Assembly: GCA_028693975.1 (NCBI GenBank)
Contig: JAQUUF010000035.1
Span: forward strand, 1-8,943
Direction of reading: 5' to 3'
From: Acidaminococcaceae bacterium
GTDB lineage: Bacteria > Bacillota > Negativicutes > Acidaminococcales > Acidaminococcaceae
Length of the DNA: 8,943 bases
The translations under genes were made by a program, and so were the position numbers. Position 1 is the first letter of the stretch; each line of letters starts with the position of its first letter. The notes under the pieces are model-generated. The model saw nothing but the letters and a program-made list of their open reading frames with translations, made no database searches and was not told the DNA's origin. Positions 1-5,927 of this stretch are shown here, in pieces.

Positions 1-1572
1 GGACAGACTCTGCCTCGCACCATCTATATCCTAGGCTTCTTTCTAGTGGCTGCCGGGGTAGCAGGCAGTCGTTTGGCGCTACGGTTCTATTTGAGCAATT
101 TCTACGAGAAACTAGATAAGCCGGCGCAGAGCCAGGAGAAGAAACGCGTCATGATTATTGGGGCAGGTTCTGCCGGCAGCATCTTGCTCCGCGGCATAGA
201 GCACAATCATAAGGTGCCCAGAGAAGTACTGGCTTTTGTAGACGATGACCCTGCCAAAAAGGGAGTTTATCTTAATAATGTGAAGATTTACGGTGGCAGA
301 GAATGTATTCCACAGCTGGTCAAGGAGCTTAAGCTAGATGAAATCTTTATTGCCCTGCCCTCCATTACACCTAGAGACCTGCGTACTGTCTTGCAAACTT
401 GCAATAACACCAATTGTAAGACTTTTGTTATGCCCTCTTACTTCTGTGGGCTGGAAGCAACAAGAATTGACCCATCAGCTATGCGTCCCCTGCGCGTAGA
501 GGATTTGCTAGCACGTGACCCGGTTGATGTAGACCTCCGCAAGTTCGGTGCTTATTTGCAAGGGCAGAAGGTACTAGTTACCGGTGCCGGAGGCTCTATC
601 GGCAGCGAGCTCTGCCGCCAGATAATTCAAGCCGAGCCCAGCCAGCTCATATTGCTAGGCCGTGGTGAGAATAGTATTTACGAGATTTACCATGAATTAA
701 TTGAGTGCTTCCCTCCGGCGAGGCTCTATCCGGTAATTATGAATGTAGCCAACAAGGACGGTTTGCGAGAGGTATTTCAGACCTATAAGCCTGACGTGGT
801 ATTCCACGCAGCAGCTCACAAACATGTACCCTTGATGGAAGGCCAGCCTGAGGAAGCAGTACTGAACAATGTCTTTGGCACCTGGGGACTAGCTGAACTA
901 GCAGGAGAATATGGCGTCAAGCATTTCGTGATGATTTCCACGGACAAGGCTGTCAATCCCACCAGTGTCATGGGAGCGACTAAGCGTACAGCAGAGAAAA
1001 TTTGCCAGGCTTTGAACAAGAAATATTCCCAGACTATCTATGTGGCCGTGCGGTTTGGCAATGTCCTAGGTAGTCGTGGCAGCGTAGTACCGCTTTTCCG
1101 CAAGCAGATTGCCGCCGGCGGTCCTGTCACCATTACCGACCCTAGGATTACTAGGTACTTCATGACTATCCCCGAGGCGAGCAAGCTCGTTATCCAAGCG
1201 GGCAGTATCGGTCAAGGCGGGGAAGTGTTCGTCCTAGATATGGGCGAGCCTGTTCGTATCCAAGACCTGGCCGAGCATATGATTCATCTGGCTGGTTACG
1301 AGCCCAATGTAGATATTGAGATTAAATATACTGGTCTGCGTCCCGGCGAGAAGCTCTACGAAGAGCTCTTCCTGGATGGTGAGGGCCTCAGACCCAGTCC
1401 TTATCCCAAGATTTCCTGTGCCATTTTGCATGACGAAGACCCCGAGGCGCTCCTAGAGCTGCTCCAACAATTCTCTGGCTGCAAGACCGAGGAAGAATAT
1501 ATCGCCCAGCTGCAGAAGATTGTGCACAACTATCACCCCAATCATTTTGATGCTGAGGAGGTGCGGGCATGA
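1..1572 (+). CDS. capD: CapD/PglF-type membrane nucleotide-sugar 4,6-dehydratase (5' partial)
   Basis: Large membrane-bound SDR enzyme of the CapD/FlaA1/PglF family, expected to convert UDP-GlcNAc to its 4-keto-6-deoxy form at the inner face of the cytoplasmic membrane. The reading frame is open to base 1. A GTG at 46 could be read as a start, but the residues before it (LPRTIYILGFF...) look like the end of the last transmembrane helix of this family, so the true start lies outside the window; 523 residues are visible. Seen: a first Rossmann motif GAGSAG (about visible residues 54-59), then a second domain with VTGAGGSIGSE (about 192-202). The catalytic-region motif STDKAVNPTSVMGATKR has Thr314-Asp315-Lys316 and Met in place of the usual SDR Tyr, as is known for PglF-type dehydratases. 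The conserved YTGLRPGEKLYEELF lies near the C terminus. Its stop overlaps the cpsB start by 4 bases. Substrate is inferred from family; C5-epimerising relatives exist. Confidence 0.92.
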   Translation, partial: GQTLPRTIYILGFFLVAAGVAGSRLALRFYLSNFYEKLDKPAQSQEKKRVMIIGAGSAGSILLRGIEHNHKVPREVLAFVDDDPAKKGVYLNNVKIYGGRECIPQLVKELKLDEIFIALPSITPRDLRTVLQTCNNTNCKTFVMPSYFCGLEATRIDPSAMRPLRVEDLLARDPVDVDLRKFGAYLQGQKVLVTGAGGSIGSELCRQIIQAEPSQLILLGRGENSIYEIYHELIECFPPARLYPVIMNVANKDGLREVFQTYKPDVVFHAAAHKHVPLMEGQPEEAVLNNVFGTWGLAELAGEYGVKHFVMISTDKAVNPTSVMGATKRTAEKICQALNKKYSQTIYVAVRFGNVLGSRGSVVPLFRKQIAAGGPVTITDPRITRYFMTIPEASKLVIQAGSIGQGGEVFVLDMGEPVRIQDLAEHMIHLAGYEPNVDIEIKYTGLRPGEKLYEELFLDGEGLRPSPYPKISCAILHDEDPEALLELLQQFSGCKTEEEYIAQLQKIVHNYHPNHFDAEEVRA

Positions 1573-2390
1573 TTGATATACATTGCCATTTGCTCCATGG
1601 TGTGGACGACGGCGCCGCTACCGAGGAGATTTCCCACGAACTGATGAATCTAGCAGTGCGCTGCGGCACGAGGGCAATTATTGCCACTCCCCATGTGATT
1701 GAAGCAGCTCAGAAGCCCGCTTGGTCCGTTATTGTCGATAGAGCTGCCAGTCTAGCCCAATATGCACTGGATAAGCGGCTGCCGCTGCAGGTCTATCCCG
1801 GCGGCGAGCTAGAGGTGAATGCGGATTTGCTGGAGATAGTACAGAAGGATAGCGATGACTATTGCCTAGCAGGCACTAGCTATGTCTTGGTAGAATTCCC
1901 AGCCAGCATGGTACCGGAAGATACTGAAGAAATATTTTATCAGCTACAGCTCAAGGACAAATGGCCCATTATTGCTCACCCGGAGCGTAATAAGCATGTG
2001 ATGAGCGATATGAATAGGCTTTTACGGTGGCTGCGCAGCGGTATACTGCTCCAGTGTAATGCCGGCAGCTTCACCGGGCTCTATGGCAGTCCGGCTCAGG
2101 CTAACGCCCAGTTGCTATTGCGCAATGGCCTCATCAGCTTCATTGGCAGCGATGCCCACAACACAGAGCGGCGTACTACCGATATGCGTGCTGCCGCCGA
2201 GGCTATCGAAGAACAGGTGGGAGCACTGGCTCTAGCCGAACTAACAGTGACCAATCCGCAGAAATTACTTAATAATAAGATTTTTTATCTGGATGTTCCC
2301 AAGAATCCTGCGGACCTGCAAGGCGTAGGGCCGACTAAGCAGTCCCAAGAGGGAGTGTGGGACAAGCTAATTAGACGGTTCACTCACTAG
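1569..2390 (+). CDS. cpsB: CpsB/CapC/YwqE-type PHP-family tyrosine-protein phosphatase
   Basis: Metal-dependent cytoplasmic phosphatase expected to dephosphorylate the tyrosine tail of the BY-kinase encoded at 4609, resetting the polymerisation machinery. At 273 aa it is slightly longer than the usual 245-255, the excess being a C-terminal tail (about residues 243-273). PHP-domain metal ligands are all visible: HCH at residues 5-7, ATPH with His42, GGELE with Glu80, AHPERN with His137, and GSDAH with Asp195 and His197. The start is supported by an excellent Shine-Dalgarno, AGGAGGTG (1556-1563), 5 bases upstream, and by the ATGA overlap with the dehydratase gene, indicating translational coupling. 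This family is typical of Gram-positive and Negativicutes capsule operons; proteobacteria use an unrelated low-molecular-weight phosphatase (Wzb). No key residue is missing. Confidence 0.93.
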   Translation: MIDIHCHLLHGVDDGAATEEISHELMNLAVRCGTRAIIATPHVIEAAQKPAWSVIVDRAASLAQYALDKRLPLQVYPGGELEVNADLLEIVQKDSDDYCLAGTSYVLVEFPASMVPEDTEEIFYQLQLKDKWPIIAHPERNKHVMSDMNRLLRWLRSGILLQCNAGSFTGLYGSPAQANAQLLLRNGLISFIGSDAHNTERRTTDMRAAAEAIEEQVGALALAELTVTNPQKLLNNKIFYLDVPKNPADLQGVGPTKQSQEGVWDKLIRRFTH

Positions 2391-2406
2391 TAGTTTATGG
2401 TATAAT
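2379..2406 (+). promoter_or_regulatory. Candidate sigma-70 promoter with extended -10 before the export gene
   Basis: A perfect extended -10, TGGTATAAT (TG at 2398-2399, TATAAT at 2401-2406), is preceded at 16 bases by TTCACT (2379-2384; 4 of 6 matches to TTGACA). Transcription would begin near 2413, giving a leader of about 34 bases before the ATG at 2447. It lies just after the cpsB stop and would allow the export, chain-length, kinase and VanZ genes to be expressed separately from capD-cpsB. Inferred from sequence match only. Confidence 0.55.
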
Positions 2407-2430
2407 TAATTATAAGTATATAGATGGTAT

Positions 2431-2438
2431 AAGGGGAG
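2431..2438 (+). promoter_or_regulatory. Strong ribosome binding site of the export gene
   Basis: AAGGGGAGG-type Shine-Dalgarno (2431-2439 region) 8 bases before the ATG at 2447; it fixes the start of the Wza-like gene. The stretch ATGGTATAA just upstream (2424-2432) repeats the -10 region at 2397-2405. Confidence 0.75.
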
Positions 2439-2446
2439 GTTTTCTT

Positions 2447-3115
2447 ATGAAGAAACGACTGCTAGCCTATTCCTTGGCTGCTCTGCTGCTAGTGGCAGCA
2501 CCGACAGTACAGGCAGCGGATTATATTATGTGTCCCGGAGACGAGCTCAGTATCACTGTGGTAGGACATGACGATATCAGCTCCACCGGAGTTACAGGGG
2601 GCAACAAGAGTCCCTATGTGGTCCGTCCCGATGGCAAGCTGGATTTCCCGCTCATCGGTTCCATGGATACCACAGGGCTTACCGTGGACCAATTCACCCA
2701 AGCTTTGCAGGTGCGCTTGGCAGAATATATCATCGCACCCAATGTATCCATTAATATTACCAAGCTGGGCACTACCCGCGTCTTCGTCTTTGGCGAAGTG
2801 AAGCGAGCCGGCGTCCAAGAACTGGACAGAAGTCATAATGTGCTAGACGCTATCGGCAAGGCCGAGGGCTTCACCAAGGATGCGGCCAAGAAGAAGGTCG
2901 TCCTCATCCGCAAGGGTGTGAAGGAAGAAAAAGACTTAATCTATGTGAATTTTAATAATCTCTTGACCAAAGGTGATATGAGTCAGAACTATCAGCTCTT
3001 CGAAGGGGATTCGCTCTATCTGACTGGTAATGGACGTATTGATTTTAGCAAGGATGTGTTGCCATTCGTCAGCGGTTTTTATATGGTTGATAGAATTTCG
3101 AATAACAAAGACTAG
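2447..3115 (+). CDS. Wza-like polysaccharide export protein (secreted, short form)
   Basis: Periplasmic/outer-membrane polysaccharide export protein of the Wza/KpsD/GumB superfamily, expected to carry the polymer across the outer membrane together with the Wzz-type protein encoded next. Seen: a Sec signal peptide (MKKRLLAYSL start, hydrophobic core to about residue 18, likely cleavage after VQA at 21-23). A polysaccharide-export domain follows, beginning YIMCPGDELSITVVG (26-40) and including PYVVRPDGKLDFPLIG (56-71). An SLBB domain follows with TRVFVFGEVKRAGV (110-123) and LDAIGKAEGFTKDA (133-146). At 222 aa it is much shorter than E. coli Wza (about 380); there is no lipobox Cys at the cleavage site and only one clear SLBB repeat. 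Its gene ends 18 bases before the Wzz gene. The family is clear; orthology to Wza is not claimed. Confidence 0.9.
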   Translation: MKKRLLAYSLAALLLVAAPTVQAADYIMCPGDELSITVVGHDDISSTGVTGGNKSPYVVRPDGKLDFPLIGSMDTTGLTVDQFTQALQVRLAEYIIAPNVSINITKLGTTRVFVFGEVKRAGVQELDRSHNVLDAIGKAEGFTKDAAKKKVVLIRKGVKEEKDLIYVNFNNLLTKGDMSQNYQLFEGDSLYLTGNGRIDFSKDVLPFVSGFYMVDRISNNKD

Positions 3116-3133
3116 ACTGAGAGGGACATATAA

Positions 3134-4618
3134 GTGGACGAGAACAGTATTGATTTGCGAGAACTCTTCTATATTATAGTAGAGAATTTTAGACGCATTG
3201 CCAAGATTACCGGTATCTTCATCGCCGTGGCTATCCTGTACCTCTTGATAGCCTCGCCGGTGTACGAATCCGAATCCTTGCTGCGCATTAAGCAACCCAA
3301 GGGCATCGGTGACTCCCTGCTGCAGACCGTGAGTGGCGGTAATGTGGCAGGTACTAAGCAGCTGATGAGTACCTATGCAGAGATTTTGAAGAGTCGCTCC
3401 GTAGTGGTACCCGTGATTGCAGCTACCGAGAAGCCTAACAAAGAAGGCAAATTCCCTGCCTACGAAGGTTATGTCAAAGGCAGAATTACTACGGTGCCTT
3501 TCAAAGACACCGAGATCTTGAAGCTTACTGTCAATGCCGAGACCCCGGAGCAGGCTCAGAAGGCCAATCTCCTCTTGGTACAGGGCTTCTTGCACCGCTT
3601 GACCGGTTTGACACGAGCGGAGCAGAAGGCTACCCGTGAGTTCCTCGACGGACGAGTGAATGAATCCCGTCAAGAACTGGACAAAACCGAGCTAGCACTC
3701 CAAGAATACAAGAAGAAGCATAAGATTATTTCGCCTACAGATACTATTAAAGCTCTCACCGAGCGCTTCCTCTTGGTAGACAAGAACAAAGCAGAGAACC
3801 AGATTGCCCTAGCTACTGCTCAGGCTAAGCTAGCTGCGGTGAACGGACAATTAGGCGGCGAAGCCCAGAGCTCAGCGGACAATGCCACGGTGCAGCAATA
3901 TCGAGCCAAGCTGGCAGAGCTGGAGATTACTCGTGCCGGCTATCTAGAGAAATATACCGAGAAACATCCCAAGATGATAGAGATCAACGACGCGATTGCT
4001 CAAGTACGCGCCCAGATGCAGGCCGAAGCAGCGAAAGTAGCAGCCCTGGAAGCTCCCTCGGACAATCCTGTGCATCAAGGTCTCTTGGCTGCTAAGTACC
4101 AGAGCCAAGCTGAGATTGCTTCTGCCCAAGCTAGAGCCGCAGCACTGGCTGCTGTAGATAAGACCAACGAAGAAGCTCTCACCAAGCTGCCCCAAGTGGA
4201 GCAAGGCTATGTGCGAGTACAGCGTGATGCTAATGTAGCCCAAGAAATCTACATTATGCTAGCCAAGCGTCTAGAAGAAGCCAAAGTAGCAGAGGCTTCT
4301 GTCTCCACCGAAGTACAGGTAGTAGATACCGCTACTCTGCCGGAAGACCCAGTGAAGCCACGCAAAGCCTTGACCCTTGTATTGGCCGCTATTCTAGGCC
4401 TCTTAGTAGGCTGCGGTACTTCTATCGCTATCGAGCTCTTGACTCGTATGGTGCGTACCGAAGAAGATATTACCAATTATCTGGGACTTCCCGTCTTGGG
4501 TGTAGTACCGGACCTAGATAGTCTCAAAGATGCGGAGAATAGGAAGAAACGCTATGGCGACAAGAGTAGCACGATACATGCTCTGCTAGAGAAGATCAGG
4601 AGGCATTTATGGAACTAA
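3134..4618 (+). CDS. Wzz/GumC-type polysaccharide co-polymerase (chain-length determinant)
   Basis: Inner-membrane protein expected to set chain length, bridge to the export protein and activate the BY-kinase. Seen: an N-terminal Wzz domain with a first membrane helix at about residues 25-41 (ITGIFIAVAILYLLIA); a large periplasmic part rich in Ala, Glu, Gln and Lys, predicted coiled coil, at about 160-390, including a GNVR-like segment (LPQVEQGYVRVQRDANVAQE, 352-371); the proline motif LPEDPVKPRKA (402-412); a second membrane helix at about 412-435; and a cytoplasmic tail to residue 494. Start is GTG at 3134, 9 bases after GAGAGG (3119-3124). The long periplasmic part is like proteobacterial Wzc/GumC, but the kinase domain is not fused: it is encoded separately, overlapping by 10 bases (4609-4618). 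No Walker motif is present here. Confidence 0.92.
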   Translation: MDENSIDLRELFYIIVENFRRIAKITGIFIAVAILYLLIASPVYESESLLRIKQPKGIGDSLLQTVSGGNVAGTKQLMSTYAEILKSRSVVVPVIAATEKPNKEGKFPAYEGYVKGRITTVPFKDTEILKLTVNAETPEQAQKANLLLVQGFLHRLTGLTRAEQKATREFLDGRVNESRQELDKTELALQEYKKKHKIISPTDTIKALTERFLLVDKNKAENQIALATAQAKLAAVNGQLGGEAQSSADNATVQQYRAKLAELEITRAGYLEKYTEKHPKMIEINDAIAQVRAQMQAEAAKVAALEAPSDNPVHQGLLAAKYQSQAEIASAQARAAALAAVDKTNEEALTKLPQVEQGYVRVQRDANVAQEIYIMLAKRLEEAKVAEASVSTEVQVVDTATLPEDPVKPRKALTLVLAAILGLLVGCGTSIAIELLTRMVRTEEDITNYLGLPVLGVVPDLDSLKDAENRKKRYGDKSSTIHALLEKIRRHLWN

Positions 4619-5346
4619 TTACACAGACTGACCCTAAGTCCCCAGTATCGGAAGCCTTTCGTACCATTAGGACGAATATTAGCTTTAGCGGTAGCGACAA
4701 CAAGCTCAAGGTGCTGGCTCTGACCAGTGCTACCCCGGACGAAGGCAAGAGCACGCTCATCGCCAATCTGGCTATTGTCATGGCCCAAGCAGGCTATAAG
4801 ACGCTGGTGATGGATTGCGACTTCCGTAATCCCACCCAGCATAAGATTTTCCAACTGAAGAACAAAGGCCTCAGCAATTGCATTAGCCTCGGGGAGGATT
4901 CCCTCACTATCGTGCAGCAAGCTGAGGGCATAGAGCATCTAGATATCTTGACCTCAGGGCCGGTAGCCCCCAATCCTTCCGAGCTCTTAGGCTCTGTTAA
5001 GATGAGTGACGAGCTGACCAAGCTGCGTGAGCACTATGACTATATTCTGATAGATACTCCACCCGTGCTGCCCGTCACCGATGCGGCGGCGCTAGCTAGC
5101 AAGCTGGATGGCTTGCTGCTTATCGTCAGGTCAGGTGCGGAGACGCCCTCTGAGGTGCGCAGTGCCAAGGAGAGAATAGAGCAAGCCGGCGGCAGGATTA
5201 TCGGCTGCGTGCTGAACAAGGTGCCCGTCAGTGGCCATCACTATGGCTATGGCTACGGCAGCCACTATGGCAGTAATTATGGCTACTATTATAGCGACTA
5301 TCATAGCGAAGAAGGGCACGAGGAGAAGAGCGCTAAGAATAAATGA
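4609..5346 (+). CDS. cpsD: CpsD/CapB-type bacterial tyrosine kinase (BY-kinase)
   Basis: Cytoplasmic ATP-dependent autokinase that, bound to the tail of the Wzz-type protein, cycles phosphorylation of its C-terminal tyrosines to control polymer synthesis. Seen: EAFRTIRTNISF (15-26), the conserved interaction motif; Walker A SATPDEGKST (40-49, Lys47); Walker A' TLVMDCDFRNP (65-75, Asp69 and Asp71); GPVAPNPSELL (117-127); Walker B ILIDTPP (146-152, Asp149). The C-terminal tail, residues 212-231, holds nine tyrosines alternating with Gly, Ser and His: the autophosphorylation cluster. Length (245 aa) is normal for stand-alone CpsD-type kinases. The start at ATG 4609 follows AGGAGG (4598-4603) by 5 bases and lies inside the end of the Wzz gene. 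It overlaps the VanZ-like gene by 4 bases. The likely antagonist is the CpsB phosphatase at 1569. Confidence 0.94.
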   Translation: MELITQTDPKSPVSEAFRTIRTNISFSGSDNKLKVLALTSATPDEGKSTLIANLAIVMAQAGYKTLVMDCDFRNPTQHKIFQLKNKGLSNCISLGEDSLTIVQQAEGIEHLDILTSGPVAPNPSELLGSVKMSDELTKLREHYDYILIDTPPVLPVTDAAALASKLDGLLLIVRSGAETPSEVRSAKERIEQAGGRIIGCVLNKVPVSGHHYGYGYGSHYGSNYGYYYSDYHSEEGHEEKSAKNK

Positions 5347-5765
5347 GCAAACACAAGAGCAGAGTACTCTATCTGAGTCTAGTGCTACTACTCACGGCCT
5401 TCATTTGGGGGAACTCCCTCCAGAGTGCCACTGTGTCAGACGAAGCCAGTGGCTGGGTGCTAGCGTTAATCCAGAGTATTATAGACACCCTTTCGTTAGG
5501 TGTGATTCACTTAACTAATCACATAGTACGCAAAGCGGCCCACTTGACAGAATTCACTCTCCAGGGAGCGTGTCTGGCGGCTACGTTGCGTGCCTATGGT
5601 AAGAATATTCGTACTGCCCTCTTGCTAGGCTGTGCTACTGCTATCATCGATGAAGGCATCCAGAGCTTCACCCCGGGCCGCAGCTGTCAGCTCAGCGATG
5701 TGCTGCTAGACACCGTAGGTAGTGGCGTGGGTATGCTGTTAGTAAGCTGGTGGAATAGAAGATAA
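5343..5765 (+). CDS. VanZ-like family membrane protein
   Basis: Small integral membrane protein of the VanZ-like family (140 aa). Seen: an N-terminal membrane helix with FIWGNSLQS (20-28), the motif VRKAAHLTEF (62-71), a helix at about 90-104, then DEGIQSFTPGRSCQLSDV (103-120) leading into a last helix with LLDTVGSGVGMLLVSWW (121-137). These AHxxEF and DExxQxFxPGRxxxxxDxxxD patterns are hallmarks of the family. VanZ raises teicoplanin resistance in enterococci by an unclear route; members in polysaccharide loci have no settled role. The start overlaps the kinase stop (ATGA) and has no well-placed ribosome site of its own (AGGAGA at 5321 is 16 bases away), so translation is probably coupled. 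It is the last gene before the hairpin at 5775. Confidence 0.88.
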   Translation: MSKHKSRVLYLSLVLLLTAFIWGNSLQSATVSDEASGWVLALIQSIIDTLSLGVIHLTNHIVRKAAHLTEFTLQGACLAATLRAYGKNIRTALLLGCATAIIDEGIQSFTPGRSCQLSDVLLDTVGSGVGMLLVSWWNRR

Positions 5766-5774
5766 AAGCTAAGA

Positions 5775-5837
5775 AAAAGCCTAAGATAAGGTGCAAAAGA
5801 ACAATGGCGCAGAGGCGACCCACCTTTTTAGGCTTTT
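5775..5837 (+). terminator. Long imperfect hairpin, candidate terminator or attenuator
   Basis: The left arm AAAAGCCTAAGATAAGGTG (5775-5793) is complementary to the right arm CACCTTTTTAGGCTTTT (5821-5837): about 16 pairs with one small internal bulge and a 27-base loop. The right arm ends in TTTT, giving a weak U-tract, and the A-run on the left side could serve the opposite strand. It begins 10 bases after the VanZ-like stop. The long loop and weak U-tract make efficient termination uncertain. Confidence 0.55.
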
Positions 5838-5878
5838 GGCGTAGCTACGGCCTATTAAGATCAAGTAATTTGGTGTAA
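5804..5878 (+). other. Possible 24-codon leader ORF in the intergenic region
   Basis: ATG at 5804 opens a 24-codon frame ending with TAA at 5876-5878. It starts in the loop of the long hairpin and runs through its right arm and the palindrome at 5840-5849. The peptide is basic, with four arginines. There is no recognisable ribosome binding site before the ATG, so it may be a chance frame; its interest lies only in its position over the hairpin. Confidence 0.15.
5829..5854 (+). promoter_or_regulatory. Alternative pairing segment overlapping the hairpin
   Basis: TAGGC (5829-5833, within the right arm of the preceding hairpin) can also pair with GCCTA at 5850-5854, and the intervening stretch contains the perfect 10-base palindrome CGTAGCTACG (5840-5849). 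The two structures cannot form together because both GCCTA copies (5779-5783 and 5850-5854) compete for the same TAGGC. This is the geometry of an attenuator, but a short 5-pair stem can arise by chance. Confidence 0.3.
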
Positions 5879-5901
5879 GGTTAAAGTGGAGAATATTTTT
5901 C

Positions 5902-5920
5902 TATAGTAAAATGGAGGGGG
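5902..5920 (+). promoter_or_regulatory. Weak -10 candidate and strong ribosome site before the aminotransferase gene
   Basis: TATAGT (5902-5907) matches 5 of 6 bases of a -10 element, but the only -35-like sequence, TTAAAG (5881-5886), is at a poor 15-base spacing, so a promoter here is doubtful. GGAGGGGG (5913-5920), 7 bases before ATG 5928, is a clear Shine-Dalgarno and sets the start of the aminotransferase. Confidence 0.4.
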
Positions 5921-5927
5921 ATAAATA

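Noticed and set aside
46..48. GTG as the start of the dehydratase gene
   Set aside because: The frame is open to base 1 and encodes hydrophobic sequence typical of the last membrane helix of CapD-type proteins; no ribosome site precedes the GTG.
2936..3673. A 245-codon open frame on the minus strand
   Set aside because: It lies opposite the export and Wzz genes, which have clear family motifs and ribosome sites; the antisense translation shows no recognisable domain.
5231..5518. Plus-strand open frame rich in Met, Ala, Thr and Ile, plus a similar hydrophobic frame on the minus strand (5131-5319)
   Set aside because: Both are frame shadows of the repetitive Gly-Tyr kinase tail; the simple repeat forces low-complexity peptides in other frames.
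5837..5850. Resemblance of GGCGTAGCTACGG to the ops/JUMPstart element (GGCGGTAG core) of polysaccharide operons
   Set aside because: It lacks one G of the core and the following bases differ; the segment is better described as a palindrome, and no upstream JUMPstart sequence is present.
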